A DNA stretch of 64,000 nt from CAVRCA01 sp963719345 (GCA_963719345.1 CAVRCA010000007.1:62001-126000); one strand, 5' to 3'; shown: positions 29,205 to 39,938, numbered from the stretch's first letter. Numbers and translations: made by a program. Notes: a model not told the origin generated them from the sequence alone.

Positions 29205-30015
29205 TGGACCACGTTCCGAGTCAGCAATACGCCGGCGGCAAGATGCTGTCGGCGAAGGACGACGGCGTCGGGCTGATCACGTTCAATCAGCCGGAAAAAC
29301 GCAATGCCATGTCGGTCGAGATGTGGGAGGGTCTTGGCCAGATCCTCGACGAGTTCCGCGAGGACAGTGCGGTGCGCGTCGTGGTGCTCACCGGGGCCGG
29401 CAACAAGGCGTTCGTCTCCGGCGCCGACATCAGCCAGTTCGAGAGGCAGCGATCCAACTTCGATGCGCAGAAAGAATACGACAAGCTGACCAACGCGGGG
29501 CGCGCCAAGCTGGCGCGCTTCGAGAAGCCGACGATCGCACGGATTCGCGGCTTTTGTCTCGGCGGCGGCCTGGCGATCGCGATGCAGGCCGACCTGCGGC
29601 TGGCGGCGGTGGACAGCCAGTTCGGCATTCCGGCGGCGCGCCTCGGCATCGCCTACGCTTTCGAGAGCGTCCGCCGGCTGGTCTCGCTGGTCGGCCCGGC
29701 GCATGCGAGAACGATTTTTATACCGGCCAGCGCTTCGACGCCGCAGAAGCCGAGCGGATCGGGCTGATCAACCGAATGATACCGGACGCCGATCTATCGG
29801 ACGCCGTGCTCGACATCGCCAAGACCATCGCCGACAACGCGCCGTTGTCGGTCGCGGCGTCGAAGCACGCCGTGGACCAGGCGACAACGGACGCCGCCGA
29901 GCGGGACACCGCCGGCCTCGCCGCCCACATGGCGGCCTGTTTCGACAGCGCCGACTACCGGGAAGGTCGCACCGCGTTCATGGAGAAGCGGCCGCCCCGT
30001 TTCCAGGGACGCTGA
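29204..30015 (+). CDS. Enoyl-CoA hydratase/isomerase family protein (frame break at a T-run, 29715-29719)
   Basis: Crotonase-fold enzyme acting on a CoA thioester made by the CoA-transferase next to it. GLITFNQPEKRNAMSVEMW, the oxyanion-hole segments KAFVSGADISQFE and RIRGFCLGGGLAIAMQADLR, and FGIPAARLGIAYAFE are clear. At ACGATTTTTATACC the frame breaks; one more T restores TIFYTGQRFDAAEAERIGL then LINRMIPDADLSD to the end MEKRPPRFQGR. Corrected length is 270 aa, normal for the family. The span is 812 bp, one short of a multiple of three. The homopolymer makes an assembly error likely. Confidence 0.9.
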
Positions 30016-30025
30016 GGAGCAAGCC

Positions 30026-30418
30026 ATGCCCGAGCAGCCGCCGACCGCCCCGGGAATGCCGCATCTGCGGATGATTGCCATGCCGCGCGATGCCAACGCG
30101 GGCGGCGCGATTTTCGGCGGCTGGACGCTGTCGCAGATGGACCTGGCCGGTGGCACGTTCGCGGCGCACCAGGCGAAGGGGCGCGTCGCCACCGTCAGCA
30201 TCGACGCGATGCGCTTCCTCCAGCCGATCGAGGTCGGCGACGAGGTGAGCTGCTACTGCTCCCTGCACCATGCAGGCTCGACCTCCATCGCCGTCAAGAT
30301 CGAGACCTGGGCGCGCGGCCGGGGCGGCGCCGATCCGGCCAAAGTGACCGAAGGCGTGTTCACCTACGTCGCACTGGACGAGAACGGCAAGCCCCGGCAG
30401 CTCGAGGCGGGTCAGTAG
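30026..30418 (+). CDS. Acyl-CoA thioesterase (hotdog fold, YciA-like)
   Basis: A 130-aa single hotdog protein. It reads MPHLRMIAMPRDANAGGAIF, then GGWTLSQMDLAGGTFAAHQA (the catalytic Asp in the hot-dog helix) and VATVSIDAMRFLQPIEVGDE, as in YciA-type acyl-CoA hydrolases. It is the third gene of the CoA-transferase/hydratase/thioesterase operon, with GAGGAGC upstream of the ATG and 10 bp after the hydratase stop. It is cytosolic and probably releases the end product or recycles CoA. It converges with livK, overlapping by seven bases. Confidence 0.92.
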   Translation: MPEQPPTAPGMPHLRMIAMPRDANAGGAIFGGWTLSQMDLAGGTFAAHQAKGRVATVSIDAMRFLQPIEVGDEVSCYCSLHHAGSTSIAVKIETWARGRGGADPAKVTEGVFTYVALDENGKPRQLEAGQ

Positions 30419-31578
30419 CCGACCGCCTCCGGGGTGACAGGAACCCAACGCCCGTTCTTGACCACCGCCATGAACGAGTTCCGGGAGCCGACCCGCACCT
30501 CGGGGCCGTAGCTGATGGGAGGCGAGTCGAAGATGTCGTGGTGGTCCTTGATGCTCTCCATGCCGGCGATGAAGCTGTCCAGCGTCAGGTCCTTGCCGGC
30601 CCGTTCCAGGCCGAGTGCAAGGAGATGGGCGCCCGCATAGCCAAGCTCGGCCGCCCAGTTCGGGTCGTGACCAAACTGATCGCGGTACTTCTTGACGAAG
30701 GCCTGGATCTCCGGCCGCTTGTCGTCCGGATAGACGTACAGTGACGGCGTCATGGTCCGGAAGCCCTCGTTCGCATCGCCGGGCACCTCGGCAATGGCGA
30801 CGTCATAGCTCGCGGAGGAACCGAGCATGGGCACGTTCCAGCCGATCTTACGGGCGGCCGACATGATCAGGTTGGTGTCGCGCGTGATCGTTGCGACGAA
30901 CAGGAAATCGCACCCGGCATCGCGCAGCCTGGCCACCGACGCGCTGAAATCCGTGTCCGTCGGCTTGTGCGCCGCTTCAGCGGTCAAGGTGACTTCCGTC
31001 GCGGCGAGCTGCGCATTGACGCCCGCCATCACGTCGCGGCCGTAATCGGTGTCCTGCCACATCGCGCACACCTTCTTGGGGTGCTCGGTTTCCATGATGC
31101 GCTTCACGCCGGCGCGCATCTGGTCGTAATACGACGCGTACAACCCGAACTTCAGCCGGTTGAACGGCTCGTACATGGAGCGCGCCGCGGTGAGCGGGAA
31201 CATGTTCGGCACGCCCTTGGCAAGCTGCTCCGGCAACACCGCGTTGTTCTGCGGCGTGCCGCCGTTGGCGATCATCAGGAACACGTCGTCGCGGTTAATC
31301 AGCTTGTTGGCCGCCTGCACCGAACGTGGCACGTTGTATTGATTGTCCTCGACGATGTATTTGATTTTCCGGCCGTTGATGCCGCCCTTCGCGTTGATCT
31401 CGTCAAATGCCATGCGGATCGCATTGGTGTTGTTGACGCCCCACATCGCGGTCACCCCGGACAGATCCGCGTACGTGCCGACCACGATTTCCTGGTCGGA
31501 GACCCCGCGGGTCGCAGCCAGGGCCGCTGTTCCAAAACCTGCGGCAAGGAGTGCCGTCAGCAGCCAACGACGCATCAT
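30412..31578 (-). CDS. Periplasmic substrate-binding protein of a branched-chain amino-acid type ABC importer
   Basis: A 388-aa type I binding protein with a Sec signal peptide (MMRRWLLTALLAAGFGTAAL, cleavage after ALAA). It reads VVGTYADLSGVTAMWGVNN, YIVEDNQYNVPRSVQAANKL, ALWQ-like CAMWQDTDYGRDVMAGV and VPMLGSSASYDVAIAEVPG. Homologues of this subgroup more often bind aromatic or aliphatic carboxylates than leucine, so the ligand is open. It is the last gene of the minus-strand operon livH-livMG-livF-ligase-livK. The nearby CoA-transferase and hydratase would suit catabolism of an imported acid. Confidence 0.92.
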   Translation of the reverse strand: MMRRWLLTALLAAGFGTAALAATRGVSDQEIVVGTYADLSGVTAMWGVNNTNAIRMAFDEINAKGGINGRKIKYIVEDNQYNVPRSVQAANKLINRDDVFLMIANGGTPQNNAVLPEQLAKGVPNMFPLTAARSMYEPFNRLKFGLYASYYDQMRAGVKRIMETEHPKKVCAMWQDTDYGRDVMAGVNAQLAATEVTLTAEAAHKPTDTDFSASVARLRDAGCDFLFVATITRDTNLIMSAARKIGWNVPMLGSSASYDVAIAEVPGDANEGFRTMTPSLYVYPDDKRPEIQAFVKKYRDQFGHDPNWAAELGYAGAHLLALGLERAGKDLTLDSFIAGMESIKDHHDIFDSPPISYGPEVRVGSRNSFMAVVKNGRWVPVTPEAVGY

Positions 31579-31608
31579 CCGCCTCTCCTGTCGGTTCCGC
31601 GGCGCCAG

Positions 31609-32834
31609 TCAGGCCTCCGCGTACATGGTCTCGCTCAGCGCACCGTTCTTTTCGCACCCGGTTACGCCGGACAATTCCCGCAGGTCGACGCCGAGGGCGC
31701 GGAACCAGCGGCTGAGATCGGGCGCAATCGGGGCGTTGACGTAGGCGTGACGCACGCGCTCCAACCCCATCTCTCGGCGCAGGCTGCGTCGCGCGGGACC
31801 AGTGAGCAGAGCACCAAGGCCCGGCAGGCCAGGCGTCCCGCGTCCCGATCGCTCCGCGTCCACCGGGCGCGGCCCGGCCGCGATCGCCCAACGGAAGACA
31901 GCGCGTTGCAGGAACGTCGCCTGCTGCCCCTGGAGCGCGAGAGACGATTGCAGCTCCTCATAAAGGCGCGGCATTGCCAGCATGATCGTGGGCTGCACCT
32001 CGCGCAGGTTTTCGAAGATTGCGTCGAGGCTCTCGAGGTAGTTGGAGATCGTCCCCGCATACAGCGACTGGTAGAGACCCGTGATGCGCTCGGCGAGGTG
32101 GCACATCGGCATGAACGCGACGCGCTCGTCGCCCTCGCGCAAGCCAAGCGCCAGATTGCCCTCGGCGAGCCGCACCAGGACGTCGCCGTGGGTGAGCGTG
32201 GTTCCCTTCGGCGGGCCGGCGCTGACGTTGGCGTAGAGCCGTACCGCTGGCTGCTCGGCCCGTACCGCGGCGGCGGCGGCCTCCCAGGCGCCCGGATGCG
32301 CTTGGTCGTATGCGGCGCCGCGCCCCAGAAACGCATCGAGCCGATCGCACTGTGGATCGTCCAGCTCGCGCAACCCTTTTGCGTCGAAGATGACGACGCG
32401 CTCGAGCGCCGGGCAGCGCTGCCGCACCTCCAAAACCTTGTCGAGCTGTTCCTCGTTTTCAACGAACAGCGCGCGCGCCCGGCAATCGCGCAGGATGGAC
32501 TCGACCTGGCCCATTCCGTCGGCCGGATCGATCCCGCAGGACACCCCGCCGAGGCCCAAAATGGCGAGATCGGCATACACCGCGTCCGGGTTGGCGTCGG
32601 ACAGCACGCAGCCGACGTCGCCCGGGCCGAAGCCGAGCGCCTGCAGGCCCATTGCCATCCGCTGCACGCGCGCACCAAGTTTGGCCCAGGTGACCTGCTT
32701 CCAGATGCCGCGATCCTTCTGCCGCAGGATTGTGCGCGGTCCACGCGACCGCACCCGCTGCAGCAGCATCGACGCCAGGCTCGGACCGATCTCGGCATCC
32801 TCCCGGTTGACCGACGGCGCCGTTGTCGACGCGC

Positions 32835-32838
<4 letters not shown>
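31609..32838 (-). CDS. Degenerate, C-terminally truncated AMP-dependent synthetase/ligase
   Basis: 409 aa, against about 600 for long-chain acyl-CoA ligases of liv-type operons. The N-terminal half is recognisable: GIWKQVTWAKLGARVQRMA, ALGFGPGDVGCVLSDANPDA, FMPMCHLAERITGLYQSLYA, LPRLYEELQ-like AMPRLYEELQSSLALQG. The ATP-binding loop, normally TSGTTGxPKG, reads ANVSAGPPKGT and has lost the Ser/Thr cluster. The protein stops after ELSGVTGCEKNGALSE, the A5 region, so the motif with the adenylate-binding Asp and the whole mobile C-terminal domain are missing. It overlaps livF by ATGA and is followed by livK. It may be inactive or have a new role. Confidence 0.8.
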
Positions 32839-33611
<773 letters not shown>

Positions 33612-33621
33612 GGCTTGTCCG

Positions 33622-35475
33622 TCATGGCTCGCCGCCGATATAGGCGCGCACCACCTCGGGATCGCTCTGCACCTCGGCGGGCGTGCCGAGCGCCAGCACC
33701 CGCCCGTAGTTCAGCGCCATCACCCGGTCGGAGACGGCGGAAACCAGGCTCATGTCGTGCTCGACCATGATGACGGTGATGCCGAGATCCTTCTTGATGT
33801 CCTCGATCCAGAAACCCATCACCTCGGTCTCCTCGACGTTGAGCCCGGAGGACGGCTCGTCGAGCAGCAGCAGCTTCGGCTGCGTGCATAAGGCCCGCCC
33901 GAGCTCGACGATCTTGCGCACGCCGTACGGCAGATTGGCGATCAGCGCATCGCGGTAGCGCTGCAGTTCGAGGAAATCGATGACGTCCTCAACCTTCTCG
34001 CGGTGCGCGATCTCGGCGCGGCGGGTGGACGGCAGGTAGGCGAGCTGCGACAGCCAGCCGACACGGGAGTGACAATGCCGGCCGATCAGCAAGTTCTGCA
34101 GCACGCTCGCATTGGCGAACAGCTCGATGTTCTGAAAGGTGCGCGCAATCCCGAGGGCGGCGATCTTGTGCGGCGGAACGGTGGTGATGTCGCCGCCCTC
34201 GAACAGCAGCTTGCCGTGGGTCGATCCGTAGATGCGGCTGATCAGGTTGAAAATCGTCGTCTTGCCCGCGCCGTTCGGGCCGATGATGGCGAATACTTCT
34301 CCGGGCGCCACGTCGAAGGAGACGTTGTCGACGGCACGGATGCCGCCGAACTGGATGGCGATCTGCTGCGCCTGGAACAGCGGTTCGCGAGACAAACTCA
34401 CCGCAACCGCTCCGAACGAGCGTAGGTTTTCTGCCGCCGGAACGCGGTCTGCGCGGTGCAGCGGGAACTCCTCGAACCATTGCTTCAGCTTGAGCCAGCG
34501 CCCATTGATGCCGGCCGGCTCGAACAGGATCACGAGGACGAGGATCAGCCCGAACAGCGACGGCTCGAGGCCGGGCATGCGGCCGATGCCGAACGGCAGG
34601 TCGTCGCGCACGATGGCGATCGCCTGCGGCAGCAGGCGCACGAACAACGCCCCCAAAATCGCGCCGCGCAACGACCCCAATCCGCCGACGAAAACGATCG
34701 TCACGAACTGGATCGAGAGGAGAATGTCGAAGGCGTCGGGAGCGAGGTAGCGGACATAGTGGGCGAACAGCGCGCCGGCCAGCCCCGTCATGCCGGCGCT
34801 GATGGCGAAGGCGAGGGTTTTGTAGAGGGCGAGGTTGATGCCCATGCTCTGGGCCGAAATCTCGCTGTCGCGGATGGCGACCATCGCCCGGCCGATCGGC
34901 GCCCGCAGGATATTGACGGAAATCCACAGCACGAAGATCAGCACCGCTAGCGACGCGTAGTAGGTGCCGGCGGCACTCTGCAGATCAACGCCGAAGATCG
35001 ACGGCGCGGGCACCGGAAAACCGTCGAACCCGCCGGTCACCGCCGTCCATTTCTGGAACACCGTGCCGATGATGCTGCCGAACGCGAGCGTGGCGATCGC
35101 CAGGTAGAGCCCGCTCATGCGCAACGTCGGAATGCCGATGAGAACGCCGGCGATCGCGGCGAGCAGACCGGCGGCCGGCAAGGTGAGCACGAACGGCACG
35201 CCATGGGACAGCAGGATGGCGTTGGTGTAGGCGCCGATGCCGAGGAACGCGGCGTGCCCGAGGCTGACCAGGCCGGTGAAGCCGGTGAGCAGCATGAGCC
35301 CGACGCCGGCGATGGCGAAGATGAACACGCCGGCGAGCTCGCCGACGTAGAACTCGCCCAGCAGGCCGGGAATGACCAGCAGGAGGACGAGAAGGAGACC
35401 GTACCACACGAGGTCGCCGGCATGGCGCCAGACCCGCAGATCCTGCTCGTAGCGCGTCTTGAACAGATACCGCAT
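33622..35475 (-). CDS. livM: Fused permease-ATPase of a branched-chain type ABC importer (LivM-LivG)
   Basis: One 617-aa chain combining two subunits. Residues about 1-345 are the LivM permease with eight to ten membrane segments and the family motif GLVSLGHAAFLGIGAYTNAI, ending in LVILFEPAGINGRW. After a linker (about 346-375), residues 376-617 are the LivG ATPase: GGIRAVDNVSFDVAPGE, Walker A GPNGAGKTT, signature NLPYGVRKIVELGRAL (the LivG form LpyGxxR), Walker B LLLLDEPSSGLN and VIMVEHDMSLV. LivM-LivG fusions occur in other proteobacteria. It lies between livH and livF, with 6 and 10 bp gaps. Confidence 0.94.
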   Translation of the reverse strand: MRYLFKTRYEQDLRVWRHAGDLVWYGLLLVLLLVIPGLLGEFYVGELAGVFIFAIAGVGLMLLTGFTGLVSLGHAAFLGIGAYTNAILLSHGVPFVLTLPAAGLLAAIAGVLIGIPTLRMSGLYLAIATLAFGSIIGTVFQKWTAVTGGFDGFPVPAPSIFGVDLQSAAGTYYASLAVLIFVLWISVNILRAPIGRAMVAIRDSEISAQSMGINLALYKTLAFAISAGMTGLAGALFAHYVRYLAPDAFDILLSIQFVTIVFVGGLGSLRGAILGALFVRLLPQAIAIVRDDLPFGIGRMPGLEPSLFGLILVLVILFEPAGINGRWLKLKQWFEEFPLHRADRVPAAENLRSFGAVAVSLSREPLFQAQQIAIQFGGIRAVDNVSFDVAPGEVFAIIGPNGAGKTTIFNLISRIYGSTHGKLLFEGGDITTVPPHKIAALGIARTFQNIELFANASVLQNLLIGRHCHSRVGWLSQLAYLPSTRRAEIAHREKVEDVIDFLELQRYRDALIANLPYGVRKIVELGRALCTQPKLLLLDEPSSGLNVEETEVMGFWIEDIKKDLGITVIMVEHDMSLVSAVSDRVMALNYGRVLALGTPAEVQSDPEVVRAYIGGEP

Positions 35476-35481
35476 CGGCGG

Positions 35482-36369
35482 TCAGACGCGCTTGCGCAGG
35501 TTTTGCGCGAACAGGCCGCCGGGGCGCAGGATCAGCACCGCGAGCAGCACGACATTGGCCGTCACCTCCTGCGACCCGGGCGGCAGGAAGTAGCCGGCGA
35601 GTTGTTCGACGATGCCGACGATGATGCCGCCGACCAGCGCCCCCGGGATGCTGCCGAAGCCGCCCAGCACCGCGGCCGCGAACGCCTTCAGCCCCAAGAA
35701 CCCCATGTTGACGTCGATCATCGACACCGGCGAGAGCAGGATGCCGGCGATCGCCGCCACTCCGGCGCTGATCGCCCAGATCAGCGAGAACACGGTGCGC
35801 ACCGGAATGCCCATGTAATACGCCGCGAGCTGGTTCTGCGACGACGCCTGCATGGCGATGCCGAGCCGGGTGCGGCTGAAGAACAGGTAGAGCACCAGGC
35901 AGAGGATCACCGTGCCGACGATGATCGACAGATTGTCCTGACCCAGCACCATGCCGCCGAGCCGGACCGTGCGGTTGGTGAACGGCGTCTCAAAGCCGAC
36001 CGAATCGTAGCCCCACGTGATGCCGGCGAAGGCGCGGAAGATGAACCCGAGGCCGAGCGTCAGCATCACCACGGCGAATTGCGGCTGGCCGATCACCCGG
36101 CGCAGGATGAGGGCGTCGAGCAGAAACCCGAACGCGGCGGTGATGAGCACGGCGAGCAGCGCACCAAGCCAGTAGTTCAGGCCCAGCGTCGCGATCAGGG
36201 TGAAGGCGGCGAAGCCGCCCAGCATCATGATGTCGCCCTGGGCGAAGTTGACCATCTCGGTCGCTTTGTAGATCAGGACGAAGCCGAGCGCGATCAGGCC
36301 GTAGATGCAGCCCGCGGCAGATCCATTGATGACAAGCTGAAGCAGCCGCGCGGCATCTTGCAACCGCAC
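35482..36369 (-). CDS. livH: ABC importer permease, LivH type
   Basis: About 293-295 aa inner-membrane permease. LQLVINGSAAGCIYGLIALG, FVLIYKATEMVNFAQGDIMM (the LivH signature), MLTLGLGFIFRAFAGITWGY, and LAAYYMGIPVRTVFSLIWAI with SPVSMIDVNMGFLGLKAFAA near the end, where ALGGFGSIPGALVGG-type residues form the EAA-like loop. It is the first gene of the operon. GTG 36369 directly follows AGGAGG with no spacer; TTG 36363 (LQDAARLL) has the ideal six-base spacing and may be the real start. Confidence 0.94.
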   Translation of the reverse strand: MRLQDAARLLQLVINGSAAGCIYGLIALGFVLIYKATEMVNFAQGDIMMLGGFAAFTLIATLGLNYWLGALLAVLITAAFGFLLDALILRRVIGQPQFAVVMLTLGLGFIFRAFAGITWGYDSVGFETPFTNRTVRLGGMVLGQDNLSIIVGTVILCLVLYLFFSRTRLGIAMQASSQNQLAAYYMGIPVRTVFSLIWAISAGVAAIAGILLSPVSMIDVNMGFLGLKAFAAAVLGGFGSIPGALVGGIIVGIVEQLAGYFLPPGSQEVTANVVLLAVLILRPGGLFAQNLRKRV

Positions 36370-36492
36370 CCTCCTCGTGACGCCGTCCCGTTTGCGCGGC
36401 GTATCGTTCGCCGCCGTTTCGTTGGCGCGGACGATAGGCTGCGAATTCCGCCAGCGTCAATCGGAAGCGGCCGACCCGGTCCGCGCCGGTCG

Positions 36493-37546
36493 CTACTGGG
36501 CCTGCCGATGGCGATGCCGGTGATGGAGATCGGGGTAGTGCGGGTGCCGATGTCGCAGCGTCGCGTGCCGGTGCCAATGGGTGTGCGGCTCGCCCAGCGA
36601 CACGTTCGGCCCGTGATCATGCCGGTGGTGTTCGTCGTGCGTGTGCCGATGCTCGTGTTCCATCGCTTCGTGCACATGGTCGTGCTCATGGCGCTCCGTC
36701 AAATGCAGCCACAGGCCGACCGCCATGAGACCACCCGCCGCGAGCAGCCGGACGGTCAGCGGATCGTCGAGCAGCGTCAGCGACAGCACTGCGCCGATGA
36801 AAGGGGCCAGCGAGAAATACGCGGCGGTGCGCGCCGTGCCGAGATGGCGCAGACCGAGCACGAACAGCGCCAAGCTGACGCCGTAGCCGAGAAAGCCCAC
36901 CGCGCCAGCCGCGACAACAACGCCGGGGTCCGGCATCGGCGCGCCCCGCACCGAGGCGAGCGCGACATTCACCGAACCGGCGACCAGTCCCTTCAGCATG
37001 GCGATCTGCACCGGATCGGCGGAGGAAAGCCGGCGCGTGAAATTGTTGTCGATGCCCCATGCGACGCAGGCGGCGATGACCAGCAGCGCGCCCCAGTCCA
37101 GCGACGCCTTGCCTTGCCAGGACAGCAGCGCCGCCCCGCTCAAGATGCTGAACGCGCCGAGCAGCAATCGCCGGTCCACGTTTTCCCGGAACACCAGCCA
37201 TGCCAGGCCCATCGTCGCGAGGCCTTCGAGGTTGAGCAGCAGCGACGCTCCGGCCGCCTCGGTGTGAAGTAATCCGAACATCAAGCACAACGGCCCGAAA
37301 ATGCCGCCGGCCAGGATAACGGCGGCGAGCCAGGGGAGGTCCCGAGCGGCGAAGCGGCGCCTCGACGACGGGAAGCCGCAGGGCCCGGCGTGAGAGATGA
37401 ACCGCCGCCAGGCCGACGCCGGCGCCGAGATAGAGCAGACCCGCCAGCATCCACGGATCGACGGTCCCGAGCATCAGCTTGGCGAGCGGCGTGCTGGCGC
37501 CGAACAGGAAAGCGGACAGCAGCGCGATCAGGATGCCGGGTTGCAT
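36493..37546 (-). CDS. EamA/DMT-superfamily transporter with a histidine-rich tail (frame break near 37345)
   Basis: Ten-helix drug/metabolite exporter. The N-terminus MQPGILIALLSAFLFGASTP starts at ATG 37546. After EAPLRR the frame shifts, resuming as RDLPWLAAVILAGGIFGPLC, then AAGASLLLNLEGLATMGLAW and the second EamA unit SLDWGALLVIAACVAWGIDN. The last ~65 residues are cytosolic and very rich in His (for example HEHRHTHDEHHRHDHG and HYPDLHHRHRHRQ, about 25 His), a metal-binding tail. One superfluous base explains the break (1054 bp). The transported substrate is unknown; a transition metal or a metal-complexed metabolite is possible. chrA lies upstream on the same strand. Confidence 0.85.
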
Positions 37547-37604
37547 GCCGCCGATCCTAACACCGCAGGCACGAACGGCGACGAAGCCGGTCGCATTGCG
37601 CGGC

Positions 37605-38936
37605 TCACAAGGGCGCGGCCAGGCGCAGGACCAGACCGGCGATCGCCGTGATGCCGAGCGTCTGCAACACTCCACGTCTGAGACCGAACAGGCAGACCGC
37701 CGCCAGGGCAACGAGCCCCAATGCCGCGATGTCCACGCTCGCCGGAAGCGGAACCTCGAACGCCAGCGGACCGGCGTGCAGCGTCGCATGGTCCCGGAAC
37801 AGCACATGCAGGGCGAACCAGACGGCGAGGTTGCCGATCACGCCGACGACGCTCGCGGTGACCGCCGCCAGCGCGCCGGACAACGAAATGTTCGACTGCA
37901 GCCGCTCGATCAACGGCGCGCCCAGGAACACGAATGCGAAGCACGGCGCAAAGGTGACCCAGAGCGTCAGCACCGAGGCGGCGATGCCGCCGGGGACGCC
38001 GCTCAATCCGTTTGTCGCCCTGAATCCGGCCAGGAAGCCGACAAATTGCAGAACGAGGATCAGCGGCCCGGGCGTCGTCTCCGCCAGGCCGAGGCCCGAC
38101 AGCATCTCTTGCGGCGTCAGCCAGTGATAGGTCTGCACCGCGTCCTGCGCGACATAGGCGAGCACCGCATAGCCGCCCCCCACGGTCACCACCGCCATCT
38201 TGGAAAAAAACCAGGCAACATCCCCGTAGGTGCCCCTCGCCATTGCCATCAGGCCGGCGACCGGCACGAGCCAGAAGGCCACGGCGACGAGGCCGGCCCG
38301 CCTCGCGTCGGCGGCCAGGCGCGCCGGACGGCCCGGATCGGCGATCAGCAGGGCATCAACAAGGGCCGGGCGGTCCGGCTGCTTGGCATGACCGTGGCCG
38401 CCATGGCTGAAATGATCCGGCCAGCGCCAGCCGATGGCTCCCGTCGCGAACACCACGGCGGGAAACGGCACATGGAAGAAAAACAGGGCGATGAACGCCG
38501 CGACGGCCAGCGTCCACGCCACCCTTCCCTTCAGCGCCCGGCGGCCGATCCGGATCAGGGCCTCGACGACGAGCACCAGCACGGCGCATCTCAGGCCGAA
38601 GAACAGCGCGTCGATCGCCGGCACCTGGCCGGCCAGCGCGTAGACGAGCGACAGCCCGAGCATCACGACCGCGCCCGGCAGCACGAACAGGATACCGGCG
38701 GCCAGTCCGCCCTTCACCCCGTGCATCAGCCAGCCGAGATAGGTCGCGAGCTGCGTCGCTTCCGGGCCCGGCAGCAACGTGCAGAAGTTCAAGGCGTGTA
38801 GAAAACGCTGCTCGCCGACCCAGTGACGCTCGTCCACGACCTCGCGGTGCAGCAGCGCGATCTGGCCGGCCGGCCCCCCGAAGGACAGCACGCCGATCTT
38901 AAGCCAAACCCGGAACGCCGCCGCGAAGGACGGCAT
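37605..38936 (-). CDS. chrA: Chromate transporter, ChrA long-chain type
   Basis: A 443-aa CHR-superfamily membrane protein with two homologous halves. Half one has FGGPAGQIALLHREVVDERHW and FLHALNFCTLLPGPEATQLA, the CHR motif. Half two has TVGGGYAVLAYVAQDAV and GLGLAETTPGPLILVLQFVGF. ChrA proteins export chromate by a proton-linked mechanism. The central loop (DHFSHGGHGHAKQPDRP) carries His residues. I used ATG 38936, since upstream residues belong to the end of another gene's region. The neighbouring EamA protein with its His tail makes a small metal-resistance pair. Confidence 0.93.
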   Translation of the reverse strand: MPSFAAAFRVWLKIGVLSFGGPAGQIALLHREVVDERHWVGEQRFLHALNFCTLLPGPEATQLATYLGWLMHGVKGGLAAGILFVLPGAVVMLGLSLVYALAGQVPAIDALFFGLRCAVLVLVVEALIRIGRRALKGRVAWTLAVAAFIALFFFHVPFPAVVFATGAIGWRWPDHFSHGGHGHAKQPDRPALVDALLIADPGRPARLAADARRAGLVAVAFWLVPVAGLMAMARGTYGDVAWFFSKMAVVTVGGGYAVLAYVAQDAVQTYHWLTPQEMLSGLGLAETTPGPLILVLQFVGFLAGFRATNGLSGVPGGIAASVLTLWVTFAPCFAFVFLGAPLIERLQSNISLSGALAAVTASVVGVIGNLAVWFALHVLFRDHATLHAGPLAFEVPLPASVDIAALGLVALAAVCLFGLRRGVLQTLGITAIAGLVLRLAAPL

Positions 38937-38956
38937 CCGGCCGGCGGTCTCGACCG

Positions 38957-39886
38957 TCAGAAGCCGACCCGGTCGCCGCCCTTCAGCTTCAGGATTTCGC
39001 GCGCTTCCGTGGGCGTCGCGATTTCCAGGCTCAGTTCCTCGAGGATGCGGCGGATTTTCCCCACCTGCTCGGCGTTCGATTTCGCGAGTTGCCCGCGGCC
39101 GATATAGAGGCTGTCCTCCAGCCCGACGCGGACGTTGCCGCCCATGATACCGGCCATCGTGGTGAACGCCATCTGGTGGCGCCCGGCGGCGAGCACCGAC
39201 CACACGTACTGGTCCCCGAACAGCCGGTCCGCCGTCTCCTTCATGAACAGAAGGTTGCGCTGGTCGGCGCCGATGCCGCCCAGGATGCCAAAGATGGTCT
39301 GCACGAACAGCGGCGGCTCGACGATCTTCTGGTCGAGGCAATGCGCCAGATTATAGAGATGGCCGACATCGTAGCACTCGAACTCGAACCGCGTGCCGTG
39401 CCCCTTGCCGAGGCGTTCGACGATCCCCGTGATGTCGGCGAAGGTGTTGCGGAAAATGAAATCCTTGGTGCCTTCGAGATAAGGCTTTTCCCAGGCATGC
39501 TTCCACGCCTTCACCCGCTCGCCGGCGCGAGAGATGTTGAAGTTCATCGAGCCCATGTTGAGCGAGCACATCTCGGGCTTGGCGACCAGCGGCGCTTCGA
39601 GCCGCTGGTCCAGCGTCATCGTCAGGCCACCGCCGGTGGTGATGTTCACCACCGCATCGGTGCTCTGCTTGATGACCGGCAGAAAGCGCATGAACACCGC
39701 CGGATCGGGCGTCGGCGCCCCGGTCTCGGGATCGCGCGCGTGCAGGTGGATGATGGCGGCACCGGCCTCCGCCGCCTCGATGGAGGAGCGCGCGATCTCC
39801 TCCGGCGTGATCGGCAGGTGATCGGACATGCTCGGCGTGTGAATGGCGCCGGTCACGGCGCAACTGATGATCACCTTGCTGGCCAT
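38957..39886 (-). CDS. BKACE family beta-keto acid cleavage enzyme (DUF849)
   Basis: Zinc-dependent TIM-barrel enzyme of 309 aa that condenses a beta-keto acid with acetyl-CoA and cleaves it, like Kce of lysine fermentation. VIISCAVTGAIHTPSMSDHL, AAIIHLHARDPETGAPTPDP (two metal-ligand His in HLHAR), NITTGGG, CSLNMGSMNF and VGLEDSLYIGRGQLAKSNAE are the hallmark segments. ATG 39886 was chosen. The open frame extends upstream into the tRNA but that part is not BKACE-like. The substrate cannot be read from the sequence. The gene sits directly downstream of the intron-containing tRNA-Arg on the same strand. Confidence 0.95.
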   Translation of the reverse strand: MASKVIISCAVTGAIHTPSMSDHLPITPEEIARSSIEAAEAGAAIIHLHARDPETGAPTPDPAVFMRFLPVIKQSTDAVVNITTGGGLTMTLDQRLEAPLVAKPEMCSLNMGSMNFNISRAGERVKAWKHAWEKPYLEGTKDFIFRNTFADITGIVERLGKGHGTRFEFECYDVGHLYNLAHCLDQKIVEPPLFVQTIFGILGGIGADQRNLLFMKETADRLFGDQYVWSVLAAGRHQMAFTTMAGIMGGNVRVGLEDSLYIGRGQLAKSNAEQVGKIRRILEELSLEIATPTEAREILKLKGGDRVGF

Positions 39887-39900
39887 GGTCGCCCTCCCTG

Positions 39901-39938
39901 TCGTTGCCGTGTCCGGTCGTTGCCGTGTCCGGTCGTTG
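39901..39938. repeat. 16-bp tandem repeat between tRNA-Arg and the BKACE gene
   Basis: The unit TCGTTGCCGTGTCCGG occurs twice exactly (39901-39916 and 39917-39932) and a third time in part, touching the CCA end of the tRNA gene. It lies in the leader of the BKACE gene. It could arise by slippage; no function can be assigned. Confidence 0.85.

Noticed and set aside
35203..37272. 689-codon plus-strand frame across livMG, livH and the EamA gene
   Set aside because: Crosses three real genes and an intergenic region antisense, very rich in Asp, His, Gln and Arg; an artefact of GC bias.
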